From SSC4 sp964443225 (GTDB lineage: Bacteria > Chloroflexota > Anaerolineae > SSC4 > Amarolineaceae), in assembly GCA_964443225.1 (NCBI GenBank), contig CAYUCC010000011.1:1-64000 (forward strand): DNA of 64,000 bases, read 5' to 3'. Positions 8,398 through 16,571 of the stretch are shown piece after piece (the stretch's first letter is position 1; each line of letters starts with the position of its first letter). A program made the translations under genes and the position numbers. A model generated the notes under the pieces. It did not search any database. It was not told the origin of the DNA and saw nothing but the letters and a program-made list of their open reading frames with translations.

Positions 8398-8858
8398 ACT
8401 TCAAACAATGGATGTACCGTGTAGGGCGACCGCACACGCTGGCCAGGGTGTTGAACAGGGGTTGGGCTATCATTCACTCGCTGGGCATTCTACCCAACTA
8501 CCTTGTCACACTCGAAGTGGTCGGCAGAAAGACGGGCAAAACGATCAGCTTCCCGCTGGTCCTGACGCCCCTGAACGGGGAGAGATACCTGGTGTCGATG
8601 TTGGGCGATGACGCGAATTGGGTGAAGAATGTCGAAGCCGCAGGGGGAACGGCGACGCTGCGCCACGGGATCACCGAACACGTGCGTCTGGAGAAGGTCG
8701 ACGCCAACCAACGAGCGCCGATTCTGAAGGCCTACCTGCAGCGTGCACCCGGCGCGCGGCCACACCTGGAGATAGACAAGGATGCCCCCATCGCCGAGTT
8801 TGAAAAGATAGCATCTCGGTATCCGGTATATCGACTGCAAACAATTGATAATCTGTAG
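8394..8858 (+). CDS. DUF385 / F420-type nitroreductase-quinone reductase family protein (copy 2)
   Basis: A 154-residue paralogue of the first gene in the window. It keeps the same VTLEVVGRKTGKT, FPLVLTPLNGERYLVSMLG and NWVKNV blocks. The ATG overlaps the stop of the upstream MDR gene (ATGA). This coupling suggests that the flavin-type reductase and the NAD(P)H oxidoreductase work on related substrates, such as quinone or enone detoxification. Copy 1 lacks the MDR neighbour inside the window, so the duplicated block may extend beyond the left edge. Family-level confidence is good; F420 use is inferred. Confidence 0.78.
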   Translation: MNFKQWMYRVGRPHTLARVLNRGWAIIHSLGILPNYLVTLEVVGRKTGKTISFPLVLTPLNGERYLVSMLGDDANWVKNVEAAGGTATLRHGITEHVRLEKVDANQRAPILKAYLQRAPGARPHLEIDKDAPIAEFEKIASRYPVYRLQTIDNL

Positions 8859-8940
8859 TGACACTCGATTGTCGAAACCACAACAATGAATGCTGACTGG
8901 AATCATGCCGGGCACGTTTTAGGAATGGTGCAGACCAGCG

Positions 8941-8952
8941 TATAATTGTTTC
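8941..8952 (+). promoter_or_regulatory. -10 element of a probable leaderless promoter
   Basis: A perfect TATAAT at 8941-8946 is followed by only six bases before the ATG of the regulator, so transcription should start at or next to the start codon. No Shine-Dalgarno sequence is present. The second MalT-like regulator has the same TATAAT-N6-ATG layout at 13403. A -35 box is weak (TTTAGG at 8918). Confidence 0.6.
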
Positions 8953-11697
8953 ATGTCCGCACCCATCCTGACCACCAAACTGTACATCCCGCCACCGCGG
9001 TCGCGCATGGTCGCGCGCCCGCGCCTGATCGAACAGCTCAACGACGGCCTCGCCGCCGGTCACAAGCTGACCCTCATCTCCGCGCCAGCCGGCTTTGGCA
9101 AAACGACCCTGGCCAGCAGTTGGATCGAGGAGCTGCAGTTCGAACCAGCGCGTCGCGAAGCAATCCAAAATCCAAAATCCAAAATCCAAAATCGCCCCGC
9201 CTGGCTGTCGCTTGACGAAGCCGATGGCGACCTCACGCAGTTCCTTACTTACTTCGTGGCGGCACTGCAGACGGCGGTGCCGGCGCTGGGCAAAGGAGCA
9301 GCCGCCGCCCTCGACGCCGCCCATCCACCACCGCTGGAGCTGATTCTTACAGCGCTGCTGAATGAGATCGCCACCGCCCCCGATCGCATCATCCTCGTCC
9401 TCGACGATTACCACACGATCGAAGGCGACGCGGTCGATCGCGCCCTCATTTTTTTGCTCGACCACCTGCCACCGCAGCTGCACCTGGTTATCGTCACCCG
9501 CGAGGACCCGTCCCTACCCCTTGCCCGCTACCGTGCGCGCGACCATTTGACCGAGCTGCGCGCGACCGAGCTGCGCTTCACCGCCGGCGAAGCCGCCGAG
9601 TTCCTCAACCGCACCATCGGTCTCAGCCTCTCGGCCGACGACGTGACCGCGCTGGAAGCCCGCACCGAAGGCTGGATCGCCGGGCTGCAGCTGGCCGCGC
9701 TGTCGCTGCAAGGCCGGTCGGACACGGCCAACTTCATCGGTTCGTTCACCGGTACGCATCGCTTCATGATGGACTATCTGCTGGCAGAGGTGCTGCAGCG
9801 GCAAACGGCCGAGGTCCAGGCGTTCCTGCTGGGCACGTCGCTGCTCGATCGCCTGTGCGGGCCGTTGTGCGAGGCGGTGCTGCTCACGCCCGCTGGTTCA
9901 GGCCAGAAGCTGCTGGAATCCCTCGAACGTGCCAACCTGTTTGTCTTCCCGCTGGACAACGACCGGCAGTGGTACCGCTATCACCGGCTGTTCGCCGATC
10001 TGCTGCGCCAGCGGCTGCAGCAGTCCACTGCGGACGTGGCGAACTATCACCATCGAGCCAGCCACTGGTATCAAACGTCTGGTGACCTGGCCGCAGCGTT
10101 TCGGCATACCATCGCGGCCCGCGATGTCGCGCGCGCGGCAGAGATCGCCGAGCAGGCGTGGCCAGCTATGGAGGGTACATTCCAGACCAGGGCCTGGCTG
10201 GGCTGGACCAGGCAGCTGCCCGCAGAGGTGATACGCGCGCGTCCGGTGCTCTGCATGCAGCTGGGCTGGGCCTTCTCGGATGTCGGAGAGCCGGAGGCCA
10301 GCGAGCGCCACCTGCAAGACGCCGAGCGCGCGCTGGCCAGTGCCGCGGACCGAGCGGCGATTGCATCCTTGCCAGGCAGCATCGCGCTGGCCCGTGCGTA
10401 CAATGCCCAGGTGCAAGGTCACCTGGCCGACACAGCGAAGTACGCCGAACTGGCCCAGCAGCTCATCCCTGAGGAGGATGTGTACCGTCGCGCCCAGGCG
10501 GTCGTCACGCTGCAGTTCACGCACTGGGCGAGCGGGAACCTGGTTGCTGCCCTACATGCGCTGGATGATTGGATAGCTGCCATGCGCCAGATCGGCAACG
10601 TCGTCTTCGCCATCGCCACCGCTTTCGCCGTGGCCGATATTCAGGTGACGCAGGGCCAACTGCGTGCGGCGCAGCGTACGTATGAAGAATCTCTGCAGCT
10701 GGCCGCTGAAACCGGCGCGGAGACGCAAGCGATCACGGCGCATCACCACCTGGGACTGGCGCTGCTGCACCACGAAATCGACAACACCGAGGGCTTCGTC
10801 CGCCACTGGCAGCAAGCCGAAGCGCTGGGCCAGCGCACGACCCTGGTGGATTGGCCGTTTCGCTGGCACATCGCGCAGGCGCGCCTGAAGCAGGACGCGG
10901 GTGACTATGCCGCCACGCTCGAACTGCTCGATGAAGCGAAACGGGTCTACGTCAAGAATCCCGTACCCGATCTGCGCCCGGTTGCCGCGTCGAAGGCGCA
11001 GGTGTATCTCAAACAGGGACGTCTGGCTCAGGCTCAGGACTGGGCGCACACCCGCGGCCTGTCCGTCACGGACGACCTCACGTACCGGCATGAGTTCGAG
11101 CACGTCACCCTGGCAAGGGTGCTCATCGCCGGGAACCAGGTCACACCGGCCGTCACTCTGCTCGAACGGCTGCTGTCAGTCGCAGAAGCCGGCCAACGCG
11201 CTGGCAGCGCAATCGAGATTCTGATCGTGCTGGCGCTGGCTCATCAGGCAAATGGCAACACCTCAGCGGCGCTTGCCGCGCTCGAGCGCGCCCTGACCCT
11301 CGCCCAACCGGAGGGCTATGTCCGCACCTTTGTGACTGAAGGCGAACCGATGCGGCGGTTGCTTCTGGAATTTAGATATTGGATCGAGAAGCAGCAACCG
11401 CGTGCAGATCAGAACCCGGCCGGCTACGTGGATCAACTTCTCTCAGCTTTCGTCCGATCAGCGATTCCCCAATCCAAAATCCAAAATCCAAAATCCAAAA
11501 TCGTGGAGCCTTTGAGTCCGCGCGAACTGGAAGTGCTGCGTCTCATTCAGCAGGGGCTCTCCAATCAGGAGATCGCGGACCGGTTGTATGTGACCCTCAG
11601 CACCGTCAAAGGGCACACGCGCCTCATCTTCGACAAGCTCGACGTCCAGCGCCGCACCGAGGCCGTGGCGCGTGCCCGCGAGTTGGGTCTGCTCTAA
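8953..11697 (+). CDS. MalT-like LuxR-family ATP-dependent transcriptional regulator (copy 1)
   Basis: A 914-residue STAND-type activator. It starts with ILTTKLYIPPPR, followed by a Walker A loop APAGFGKTT at 44-52 and a Walker B LVLDDYH near residue 150. A winged-helix/arm region (EGWIAGLQLAALSLQG) and a long TPR-like helical array follow. The C-terminus is a LuxR helix-turn-helix at about 854-914 (LSPRELEVLRLIQQGLSNQEIA). Such proteins bind a small ligand and ATP, oligomerise and activate promoters. Two in-frame heptamer-repeat insertions lie in linkers, after Walker A (residues 70-80) and before the HTH. The mRNA looks leaderless. It is followed by a small unknown protein and an MDR gene, its likely targets. 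Confidence 0.9.
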   Translation: MSAPILTTKLYIPPPRSRMVARPRLIEQLNDGLAAGHKLTLISAPAGFGKTTLASSWIEELQFEPARREAIQNPKSKIQNRPAWLSLDEADGDLTQFLTYFVAALQTAVPALGKGAAAALDAAHPPPLELILTALLNEIATAPDRIILVLDDYHTIEGDAVDRALIFLLDHLPPQLHLVIVTREDPSLPLARYRARDHLTELRATELRFTAGEAAEFLNRTIGLSLSADDVTALEARTEGWIAGLQLAALSLQGRSDTANFIGSFTGTHRFMMDYLLAEVLQRQTAEVQAFLLGTSLLDRLCGPLCEAVLLTPAGSGQKLLESLERANLFVFPLDNDRQWYRYHRLFADLLRQRLQQSTADVANYHHRASHWYQTSGDLAAAFRHTIAARDVARAAEIAEQAWPAMEGTFQTRAWLGWTRQLPAEVIRARPVLCMQLGWAFSDVGEPEASERHLQDAERALASAADRAAIASLPGSIALARAYNAQVQGHLADTAKYAELAQQLIPEEDVYRRAQAVVTLQFTHWASGNLVAALHALDDWIAAMRQIGNVVFAIATAFAVADIQVTQGQLRAAQRTYEESLQLAAETGAETQAITAHHHLGLALLHHEIDNTEGFVRHWQQAEALGQRTTLVDWPFRWHIAQARLKQDAGDYAATLELLDEAKRVYVKNPVPDLRPVAASKAQVYLKQGRLAQAQDWAHTRGLSVTDDLTYRHEFEHVTLARVLIAGNQVTPAVTLLERLLSVAEAGQRAGSAIEILIVLALAHQANGNTSAALAALERALTLAQPEGYVRTFVTEGEPMRRLLLEFRYWIEKQQPRADQNPAGYVDQLLSAFVRSAIPQSKIQNPKSKIVEPLSPRELEVLRLIQQGLSNQEIADRLYVTLSTVKGHTRLIFDKLDVQRRTEAVARARELGLL
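9162..9193. repeat. CCAAAAT heptamer tandem repeat inside the regulator gene
   Basis: About four and a half copies of the heptamer AATCCAAA lie in frame between the Walker A strand and the next strand of the NTPase domain. They encode Q-N-P-K-S-K-I-Q-N. The protein family has a short linker here, so the repeat is an insertion tolerated at a surface loop. The same motif recurs at 11471 and 15957. Confidence 0.8.
11471..11502. repeat. CCAAAAT heptamer tandem repeat in the linker before the HTH
   Basis: Tandem AATCCAAA heptamers lie in frame and encode Q-S-K-I-Q-N-P-K-S-K-I immediately before the LuxR DNA-binding domain of copy 1. The matching linker of copy 2 carries the same repeat at 15957. 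Confidence 0.8.
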
Positions 11698-11790
11698 TCC
11701 TCGAACAATACTCCTGACAATACTTTCGTGTCTGGCAAACCCTCCCGGTTGTGCGGTATAGTGTACGTGTTGCCAAGGAGAGACACGATC

Positions 11791-12048
11791 ATGTCACACT
11801 TCCCGATCAATCCGGATCAAGCGACGATCTATCACATCAGGCTGGCCGGCCATTTGAGCCCACAGTGGGCTGACTGGTTCGATGGGCTGCATGTCTCACT
11901 GCAAGCCGACGATACCACCCTGCTCAGTGGTCCAATCATCGATCAGGCCGCGCTGTACGGTCTGCTCAAAAAGGTGCGCGATCTGGGGCTGCCTCTCATC
12001 TCGGTCAATCAGGTTCCGATTCATTCACAACAGGAGCAACTATCATGA
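11791..12048 (+). CDS. small conserved protein of unknown function (paralogue A)
   Basis: An 85-residue soluble protein with a compact pattern: IRLAGHLSPQWADWFDGL, then LLSGPIIDQAALYGLLKKV, then RDLGLPLISVN. It looks like an alpha-beta sandwich with a conserved W-x-x-W-F and D-Q-A-A-L motif. An 86-residue paralogue at 16913 shares the same blocks. The start at 11791 has AAGGAG eleven bases upstream. Its stop overlaps the ATG of the MDR gene (ATGA), so the two are coupled. It follows a MalT-like regulator, as does its paralogue. I know similar short proteins beside oxidoreductases in Actinobacteria and Chloroflexota, but no function has been assigned that I can name. Confidence 0.75.
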   Translation: MSHFPINPDQATIYHIRLAGHLSPQWADWFDGLHVSLQADDTTLLSGPIIDQAALYGLLKKVRDLGLPLISVNQVPIHSQQEQLS

Positions 12049-13001
12049 AGGCAATCGTTCAGAACGCCTACGGTTCACCGGATGGTCTCACACTCGCCGA
12101 GGTCGCCAAACCAACGACCAAAGACAATGAGGTGTTGGTGCGCGTTCACGCCGCCTCGCTCAATGCCGGCGATGTGTTTGCGCTGCGCGGCAGCCCGTGG
12201 CTCATTCGCTTGAGCGTTGGGCTTTTCAGGCCAAAGGACTTCATTCCTGGCTGGGACATGGCCGGGCGTGTCGAGGCAGTCGGCAGCCGGGTGACGCGCT
12301 TCCAACCGGGTGACGAGGTGTTTGGCGCGTGCAACGGTTCGCTGGCCGAATTTGTGCAGATAGCCGAGGACAAGCTGGCAGCGAAACCCTCCAACCTCAC
12401 GTTCGAACAGGCCGCGGCCGTACCGACGGCCGCTGTGAGCGCCATGATGGGATTGTGCGATGTAGGAAAGATACAGCCGGGGCAGAAGGTGTTGGTCAAC
12501 GGCGCGTCCGGCGGCGTGGGGACGTTTGCGGTGCAGATTGCCAACGCGTTCGGCGCCGAAGTCACCGGCGTTTGCAGCACGCGCAATGTCGATCTGGTAC
12601 GGTCAATCGGCGCCGACCACGTGGTCGATTACACCCGCGAGGACTTCACGCAAAACGGTCAGCGTTACGACCTGATCCTGGACAATGTCGCCAGCCGCTC
12701 GTTCTCCGATCTGCGGCGCAGTCTCACACCGCAGGGTAAGATCATCCCCAACAGCGGGCACGCGGGCATGGGCTATGTGTTCAAGGCATTCGCGTTGGCG
12801 CTGGTCAGGCGCGAGCACGGGCGCATGTATCTGGCTGTGCCCAACAGCCAAAACCTGGCGTCGCTGAAAGACATCATCGAAGCCGGCAAGGTCACGCCGG
12901 TAATCGACAAGACGTACCCGCTGCGCGAGACGCCCGCCGCGTTCCGGTACCTGGTGGAGGAACATGCACGCGGCAAAGTGGTTATCACGGTGGCCGAATG
13001 A
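12045..13001 (+). CDS. zinc-free MDR NAD(P)H oxidoreductase, paralogue 3
   Basis: A 318-residue medium-chain reductase with MKAIVQNAYGSPDGL at the N-terminus, a GWDMAGRVEAVG segment and an NGASGGVGTFAVQIA nucleotide-binding loop at about residues 151-165. It has no zinc-binding cysteines. It is highly similar to paralogue 1 at 6214 (STRNVDLVRSIGADHVVDY against STRNVEMVRAIGADHVVDY), so the two arose by a recent duplication. It starts inside the stop of the small protein upstream and ends four bases inside a run-on ATG of the next gene. The small protein, this reductase and the membrane protein after it form one operon. Confidence 0.86.
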   Translation: MKAIVQNAYGSPDGLTLAEVAKPTTKDNEVLVRVHAASLNAGDVFALRGSPWLIRLSVGLFRPKDFIPGWDMAGRVEAVGSRVTRFQPGDEVFGACNGSLAEFVQIAEDKLAAKPSNLTFEQAAAVPTAAVSAMMGLCDVGKIQPGQKVLVNGASGGVGTFAVQIANAFGAEVTGVCSTRNVDLVRSIGADHVVDYTREDFTQNGQRYDLILDNVASRSFSDLRRSLTPQGKIIPNSGHAGMGYVFKAFALALVRREHGRMYLAVPNSQNLASLKDIIEAGKVTPVIDKTYPLRETPAAFRYLVEEHARGKVVITVAE

Positions 13002-13012
13002 AGGAGCATAGC

Positions 13013-13375
13013 ATGCTGGACACAAGAATCATCCTGTCGGGCCTTTGGGTCGCGCTGATGCTGACGTATCTGCTGGGCGATGTGCTGCGCATTTTCAGCG
13101 GCGATGTCGCCAGGATGGGCGGCACGCTGCACTTTTCGCAGGGCATGTGGTTGGGCATCGCGGTGTTGATGGTACTTCCAATTCTGATGGTCGTCCTCTC
13201 GGTGATTCTACCCTACCCGATCAACCGCTGGGCCAACATCATCCTGGCTGCAGGCTTCTTTCTCTTCAACCTGGTGGGTCTGCCAACCTACCCTGGCGCC
13301 TACGACAAGTTCCTGCTGGTCGTCAGCCTCGTCTTCAACGTCATGGTGGTATGGACGGCATGGAACTGGCGGTGA
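13013..13375 (+). CDS. DUF6326-type small membrane protein
   Basis: A 120-residue integral membrane protein with about four hydrophobic helices and the recognisable order LDTRIILSGLWVALMLTYLLGDVLRIFSG, then QGMWLGIAVLMVLPILMV, then LPYPINRWANI. It matches a widespread family of unknown function (DUF6326). The ATG at 13013 was chosen because AAGGAG ends seven bases before it; another ATG at 12998 overlaps the MDR stop. It lies at the end of the small protein-MDR operon and directly before the second regulator. Its role is unknown. Confidence 0.7.
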   Translation: MLDTRIILSGLWVALMLTYLLGDVLRIFSGDVARMGGTLHFSQGMWLGIAVLMVLPILMVVLSVILPYPINRWANIILAAGFFLFNLVGLPTYPGAYDKFLLVVSLVFNVMVVWTAWNWR

Positions 13376-13402
13376 TACTTTTCGAAATCGCGCCGACTGT
13401 TC

Positions 13403-13414
13403 TATAATGTCGGC
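13403..13414 (+). promoter_or_regulatory. -10 element of a probable leaderless promoter
   Basis: TATAAT at 13403-13408 is separated from the ATG of the second MalT-like regulator by six bases (GTCGGC), with no ribosome site. This is the same geometry as in front of the first regulator. It lies just beyond the stop of the membrane-protein gene. Confidence 0.6.
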
Positions 13415-16183
13415 ATGCCAACGCCCATTCTCACCACCAAGCTGTTCATTCCACGGCCGCGTGCCACGGTCGTTCGCCGTACGCGCCTGATCGATCGCCT
13501 GCATGCGGCCGTGGAGCGCACGCCGGGTGTCATACTCATCTCCGCACCCGCCGGCTTCGGCAAGACAACCCTGGTCAGCGAATGGCTGGCGGGTACGGGC
13601 GGGGTGATCCGGGGTAAGGGCGGGGTGACCCCGCTCCTACCGGTCGCGTGGTTGTCGCTGGACAAAGACGATCAGGATTTCCCGCGTTTTCTGGCCTATG
13701 TCATCGCAGCCATGCAGACCATTGCGCCCACGATTGGCGAGGCGACGTTGGCCGCGCTGCAGTCGTCACAGCCGCCGCCCACCGAGGTGCTGCTGACAGC
13801 GCTGCTGAACGATCTCGCGGCAATGGGTGATGTGCTGCTGGTGCTGGACGATTACCACGTCATCGAGTCATCGCCGGTCGACGAGGCGCTGACCTTCATC
13901 GTCGAGCACCTGCCGCCGCAGTTCCGGTTGGTCATTGCCACGCGCGAGGATCCGCCGCTCCCGCTAGCCCGGCTGCGCGTCCGCGGCCAGCTCACCGAGC
14001 TACGTGCCGCCGACCTGCGCTTCACCCCCGATGAAGCCGCAGCCTTTTTCAGCCAGGTGATGGGCCTCCAGCTCGCGGCATCAGACATCGCCGCGCTCGA
14101 AGCGCGCACCGAGGGTTGGATCGCCGGCCTGCAGCTTGCGGCGCTCTCCATGCAGGGTCGTGCGGACACCGCCGCGTTCATCCGGGCCTTCACCGGCAGC
14201 CACCGCTTTGTGCTGGACTACCTGATGGAAGAGGTCTTGCAGCGCCAGCCGGCAGCGGTGCGTGAGTTCCTGCTGCAAACGTCCATCCTCCATCGCCTCT
14301 GCGGGCCGCTGTGTGATGCCGTCACCGGACAGGTCGGCGGGCGCAGCCGGTTGGACACGCTGGAACGCGGCAACCTCTTCGTCGTGCCGCTCGACGATGA
14401 GCGCCAGTGGTATCGTTACCACCACCTCTTCGCCGATGTGCTGGCCGCGCGTTTGATCGACGAGCAGGCCGCTGGGGTGTCCGAGCTGCATCGGCGGGCA
14501 AGTGAATGGTTCGAAGAAAACGACCTGCCCGCCGAAGCGATCCAGCATGCGCTGATGGCCAAAGATATCGAACGCGCAGCAGCCCTGATCGAGCGCATCT
14601 GGTTGGCGATGGACCTCAGTTATCAATCGGCGGCGTGGCTGCGTTGGACGCAGCAGCTGCCCGATGCGGTGATCCGCGTGCACCCGGTGCTGTGCCTGGG
14701 TTATGCGTGGGCGCTGTTGAGCGGCGGCGAATTGGAGGTTAGCGAGGCATGGTTACGTGCGGCCGAGCGCTGGATCGATCCATCGCTTGAGGCCGCCGCG
14801 CAGATGGTCGTGGTGGACGAAGCCGAATATCGCGCACTGCCCGCGGCGATCGCCAGTGCCCGCGCCTACCGCGCGATGGCACTGGGCGACATCCCCGGCA
14901 CGATCCAATACGCCCGGCAGGCGCTGGCGCTGGCCGCCGCAGACGACGTGGTCCGGCGCACCCAGGCCAACGCGCTCCTGGGCCTGGCCGAATACGCCAG
15001 CGGCGATCTGCCCGCCGCCGAACGTTCGCTGCTGGCGTTCCAGGCAGCCGCGCAGCAGGGCGGCGACATGGCCACCGCCATCGGCATCACCTTTATTTTG
15101 GCGGACATCTGGCTGGCGCTGGGCCGCCTGCGCCAGGCGATCGGCGCCTACCGGCGGGCGCTGTACCTGGCGGAGAACCAGGCCACGCTGCCCATCGGTA
15201 CGTCGGATCTGTACCGCGGCCTGGCCGAGCTGCTCTGCGAACAGGGCGATCTCGAAGCGGCGGCCAGGCACCTGGTGACCGCGCAGAAGGTGGGCGAAAC
15301 AACCGAATTGACCGGCTGGCCACACCGGCTGGCTGTGGCACAGGCGCAGCTCACAGCCGCGCAAGGTGACCTGGACGCCGCGCTCGCCCTGCTGGAAGAT
15401 GCCGAACGGCTGTTCATCCGCGAGCCACTGCCCGACATGCATCCCATCGCCGCCCGTAAGGCGCGCCTGTGGATCAGGCAGGGTCGCTGGCGCCAGGCCG
15501 CTGACTGGGCAGACGCACAGGGCCTGTCGCCGGATGAAACGCTCAGTTACCGGCGCGAGTTCGAGCACCTCACGCTGGCACGCCTACTCATTGCGCGTCA
15601 CCAGGATCATCACAACGAAGAAGCCATCCGGGATGCACAGCGCCTGCTCGAGCGCCTCCGCCAGGCCGCCATGGAGGGTGGTCGCGGCGGCAGCGTGATC
15701 GAGGTTGACATCTTACAGGCACTCGCCCTCCACGCCCAGGGCAACACCTCGGGCGCCGCCACCGTGTTGGCGCAAGCCGTGACCCTGGCCGAACCGCAAG
15801 GTTACGTCCGCCTCTTCATAGACGAAGGCGCCGAGATGCAGACCCTGCTAACCGCGTACAAATCCCACATTGGCAAGCACCCGCACAGCAAACGCCAGCA
15901 CTTGCTCGCTTACACCAATCACCTCCTCGCGTCCTTCCCACAATCAAACACCCACAATCTAAAATCCAAAATCCAAAATCCAAAATGGATAGAGCCGTTG
16001 AGCGAGCGCGAACTCGACGTACTGCGGCTGCTCGGCACCGAGTTGAGCGGCCCCGAAATCGCCCGCAAGCTCAGCGTGTCGCTGAATACGCTGCGCACGC
16101 ACACAAAAAACATCTACGGCAAACTCGGTGTCAACAACCGCCGGGCGGCCATCCGCCGCGCCGAAGAACTGGGTTGGTTGTAA
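13415..16183 (+). CDS. MalT-like LuxR-family ATP-dependent transcriptional regulator (copy 2)
   Basis: A 922-residue homologue of the 8953 protein. It has ILTTKLFIPRPR at the start, Walker A APAGFGKTT at 44-52, Walker B LVLDDYH near 146, EGWIAGLQLAALSMQG, TPR-like helices and a LuxR helix-turn-helix at about 862-922 (LSERELDVLRLLGTELSGPEIA). An in-frame insertion of about 16 residues rich in Gly follows Walker A, at the same place as the heptamer insertion of copy 1 but made of a different, palindromic repeat. A CCAAAAT repeat sits before the HTH. It probably controls the small protein, membrane protein and MDR genes at 16913-18887. The ligand is unknown. Confidence 0.9.
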   Translation: MPTPILTTKLFIPRPRATVVRRTRLIDRLHAAVERTPGVILISAPAGFGKTTLVSEWLAGTGGVIRGKGGVTPLLPVAWLSLDKDDQDFPRFLAYVIAAMQTIAPTIGEATLAALQSSQPPPTEVLLTALLNDLAAMGDVLLVLDDYHVIESSPVDEALTFIVEHLPPQFRLVIATREDPPLPLARLRVRGQLTELRAADLRFTPDEAAAFFSQVMGLQLAASDIAALEARTEGWIAGLQLAALSMQGRADTAAFIRAFTGSHRFVLDYLMEEVLQRQPAAVREFLLQTSILHRLCGPLCDAVTGQVGGRSRLDTLERGNLFVVPLDDERQWYRYHHLFADVLAARLIDEQAAGVSELHRRASEWFEENDLPAEAIQHALMAKDIERAAALIERIWLAMDLSYQSAAWLRWTQQLPDAVIRVHPVLCLGYAWALLSGGELEVSEAWLRAAERWIDPSLEAAAQMVVVDEAEYRALPAAIASARAYRAMALGDIPGTIQYARQALALAAADDVVRRTQANALLGLAEYASGDLPAAERSLLAFQAAAQQGGDMATAIGITFILADIWLALGRLRQAIGAYRRALYLAENQATLPIGTSDLYRGLAELLCEQGDLEAAARHLVTAQKVGETTELTGWPHRLAVAQAQLTAAQGDLDAALALLEDAERLFIREPLPDMHPIAARKARLWIRQGRWRQAADWADAQGLSPDETLSYRREFEHLTLARLLIARHQDHHNEEAIRDAQRLLERLRQAAMEGGRGGSVIEVDILQALALHAQGNTSGAATVLAQAVTLAEPQGYVRLFIDEGAEMQTLLTAYKSHIGKHPHSKRQHLLAYTNHLLASFPQSNTHNLKSKIQNPKWIEPLSERELDVLRLLGTELSGPEIARKLSVSLNTLRTHTKNIYGKLGVNNRRAAIRRAEELGWL
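13591..13642. repeat. GC-rich imperfect palindromic repeat inside the second regulator gene
   Basis: The block contains GGGCGGGGTGATCC, then GGGCGGGGTGACCCCGCTCC with the palindrome GGGGTGACCCC. It is in frame and encodes G-G-V-I-R-G-K-G-G-V-T-P-L-L-P. It occupies the loop that holds the heptamer repeat in the paralogue. It resembles dispersed GC-rich intergenic repeats, but no second copy was noticed in this window. Confidence 0.55.
15957..15987. repeat. CCAAAAT heptamer tandem repeat in the linker before the HTH (copy 2)
   Basis: About four AATCCAAA heptamers lie in frame (L-K-S-K-I-Q-N-P-K) immediately before the LuxR HTH. This is the same unit and the same domain boundary as at 11471. 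Confidence 0.8.
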
Positions 16184-16253
16184 GGGATACTCGATCTTTT
16201 CTCTGCGAGTGGGTCACTTACCACGACGGTAACCATTGATCGAGCGTGGAAGA

Positions 16254-16571
16254 TCACTCTTCCACGAGGCGGCGCACATCCTCGACCGCCTCTGCCAGGG
16301 TGTAGGGCGCAGACAGATCTGCCTGCGCAACCTGGTCCATCATCTCCCACAAAGAAATGCCGGCAATTTCGGCCGCGCGTGACTTGCTGACTTTGCCCTC
16401 GCCATAGAGGCGGAGAGCCAAATCGAGTTTGCGTTGCTCGACTCCTTCGAGCAGTAGTTTGCGCGCGAGATCAACGCGGGTCACGCGCTCTGCTTGCGCC
16501 AGTTGATCCAGGTCCGCAATCACCCGGCCGGGCACTCGAAGGTTGATCTGAACAACTGGCCCCGTGTTCAT
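16254..16571 (-). CDS. ribbon-helix-helix / UPF0175-like antitoxin, orphan
   Basis: A 105-residue protein with an N-terminal ribbon-helix-helix-like stretch (VVQINLRVPGRVIADLDQLA) and a C-terminal half like UPF0175: LALRLYGEGKVSKSRAAEIAGISLWEM. UPF0175 proteins are usually antitoxins of PIN-domain toxins. No PIN gene follows on this strand: the next bases enter the 3' end of the regulator, which ends 70 bases away on the other strand. The start has an AAGGAAG site. It is probably a stranded antitoxin or an independent regulator. Confidence 0.65.
   Translation of the reverse strand: MNTGPVVQINLRVPGRVIADLDQLAQAERVTRVDLARKLLLEGVEQRKLDLALRLYGEGKVSKSRAAEIAGISLWEMMDQVAQADLSAPYTLAEAVEDVRRLVEE

Noticed and set aside
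9162..9193. CCAAAAT tandem as CRISPR or sequencing artefact
   Set aside because: The units are seven bases without spacers. The same motif recurs at several equivalent domain linkers and keeps the frame, so it is a genuine short repeat.
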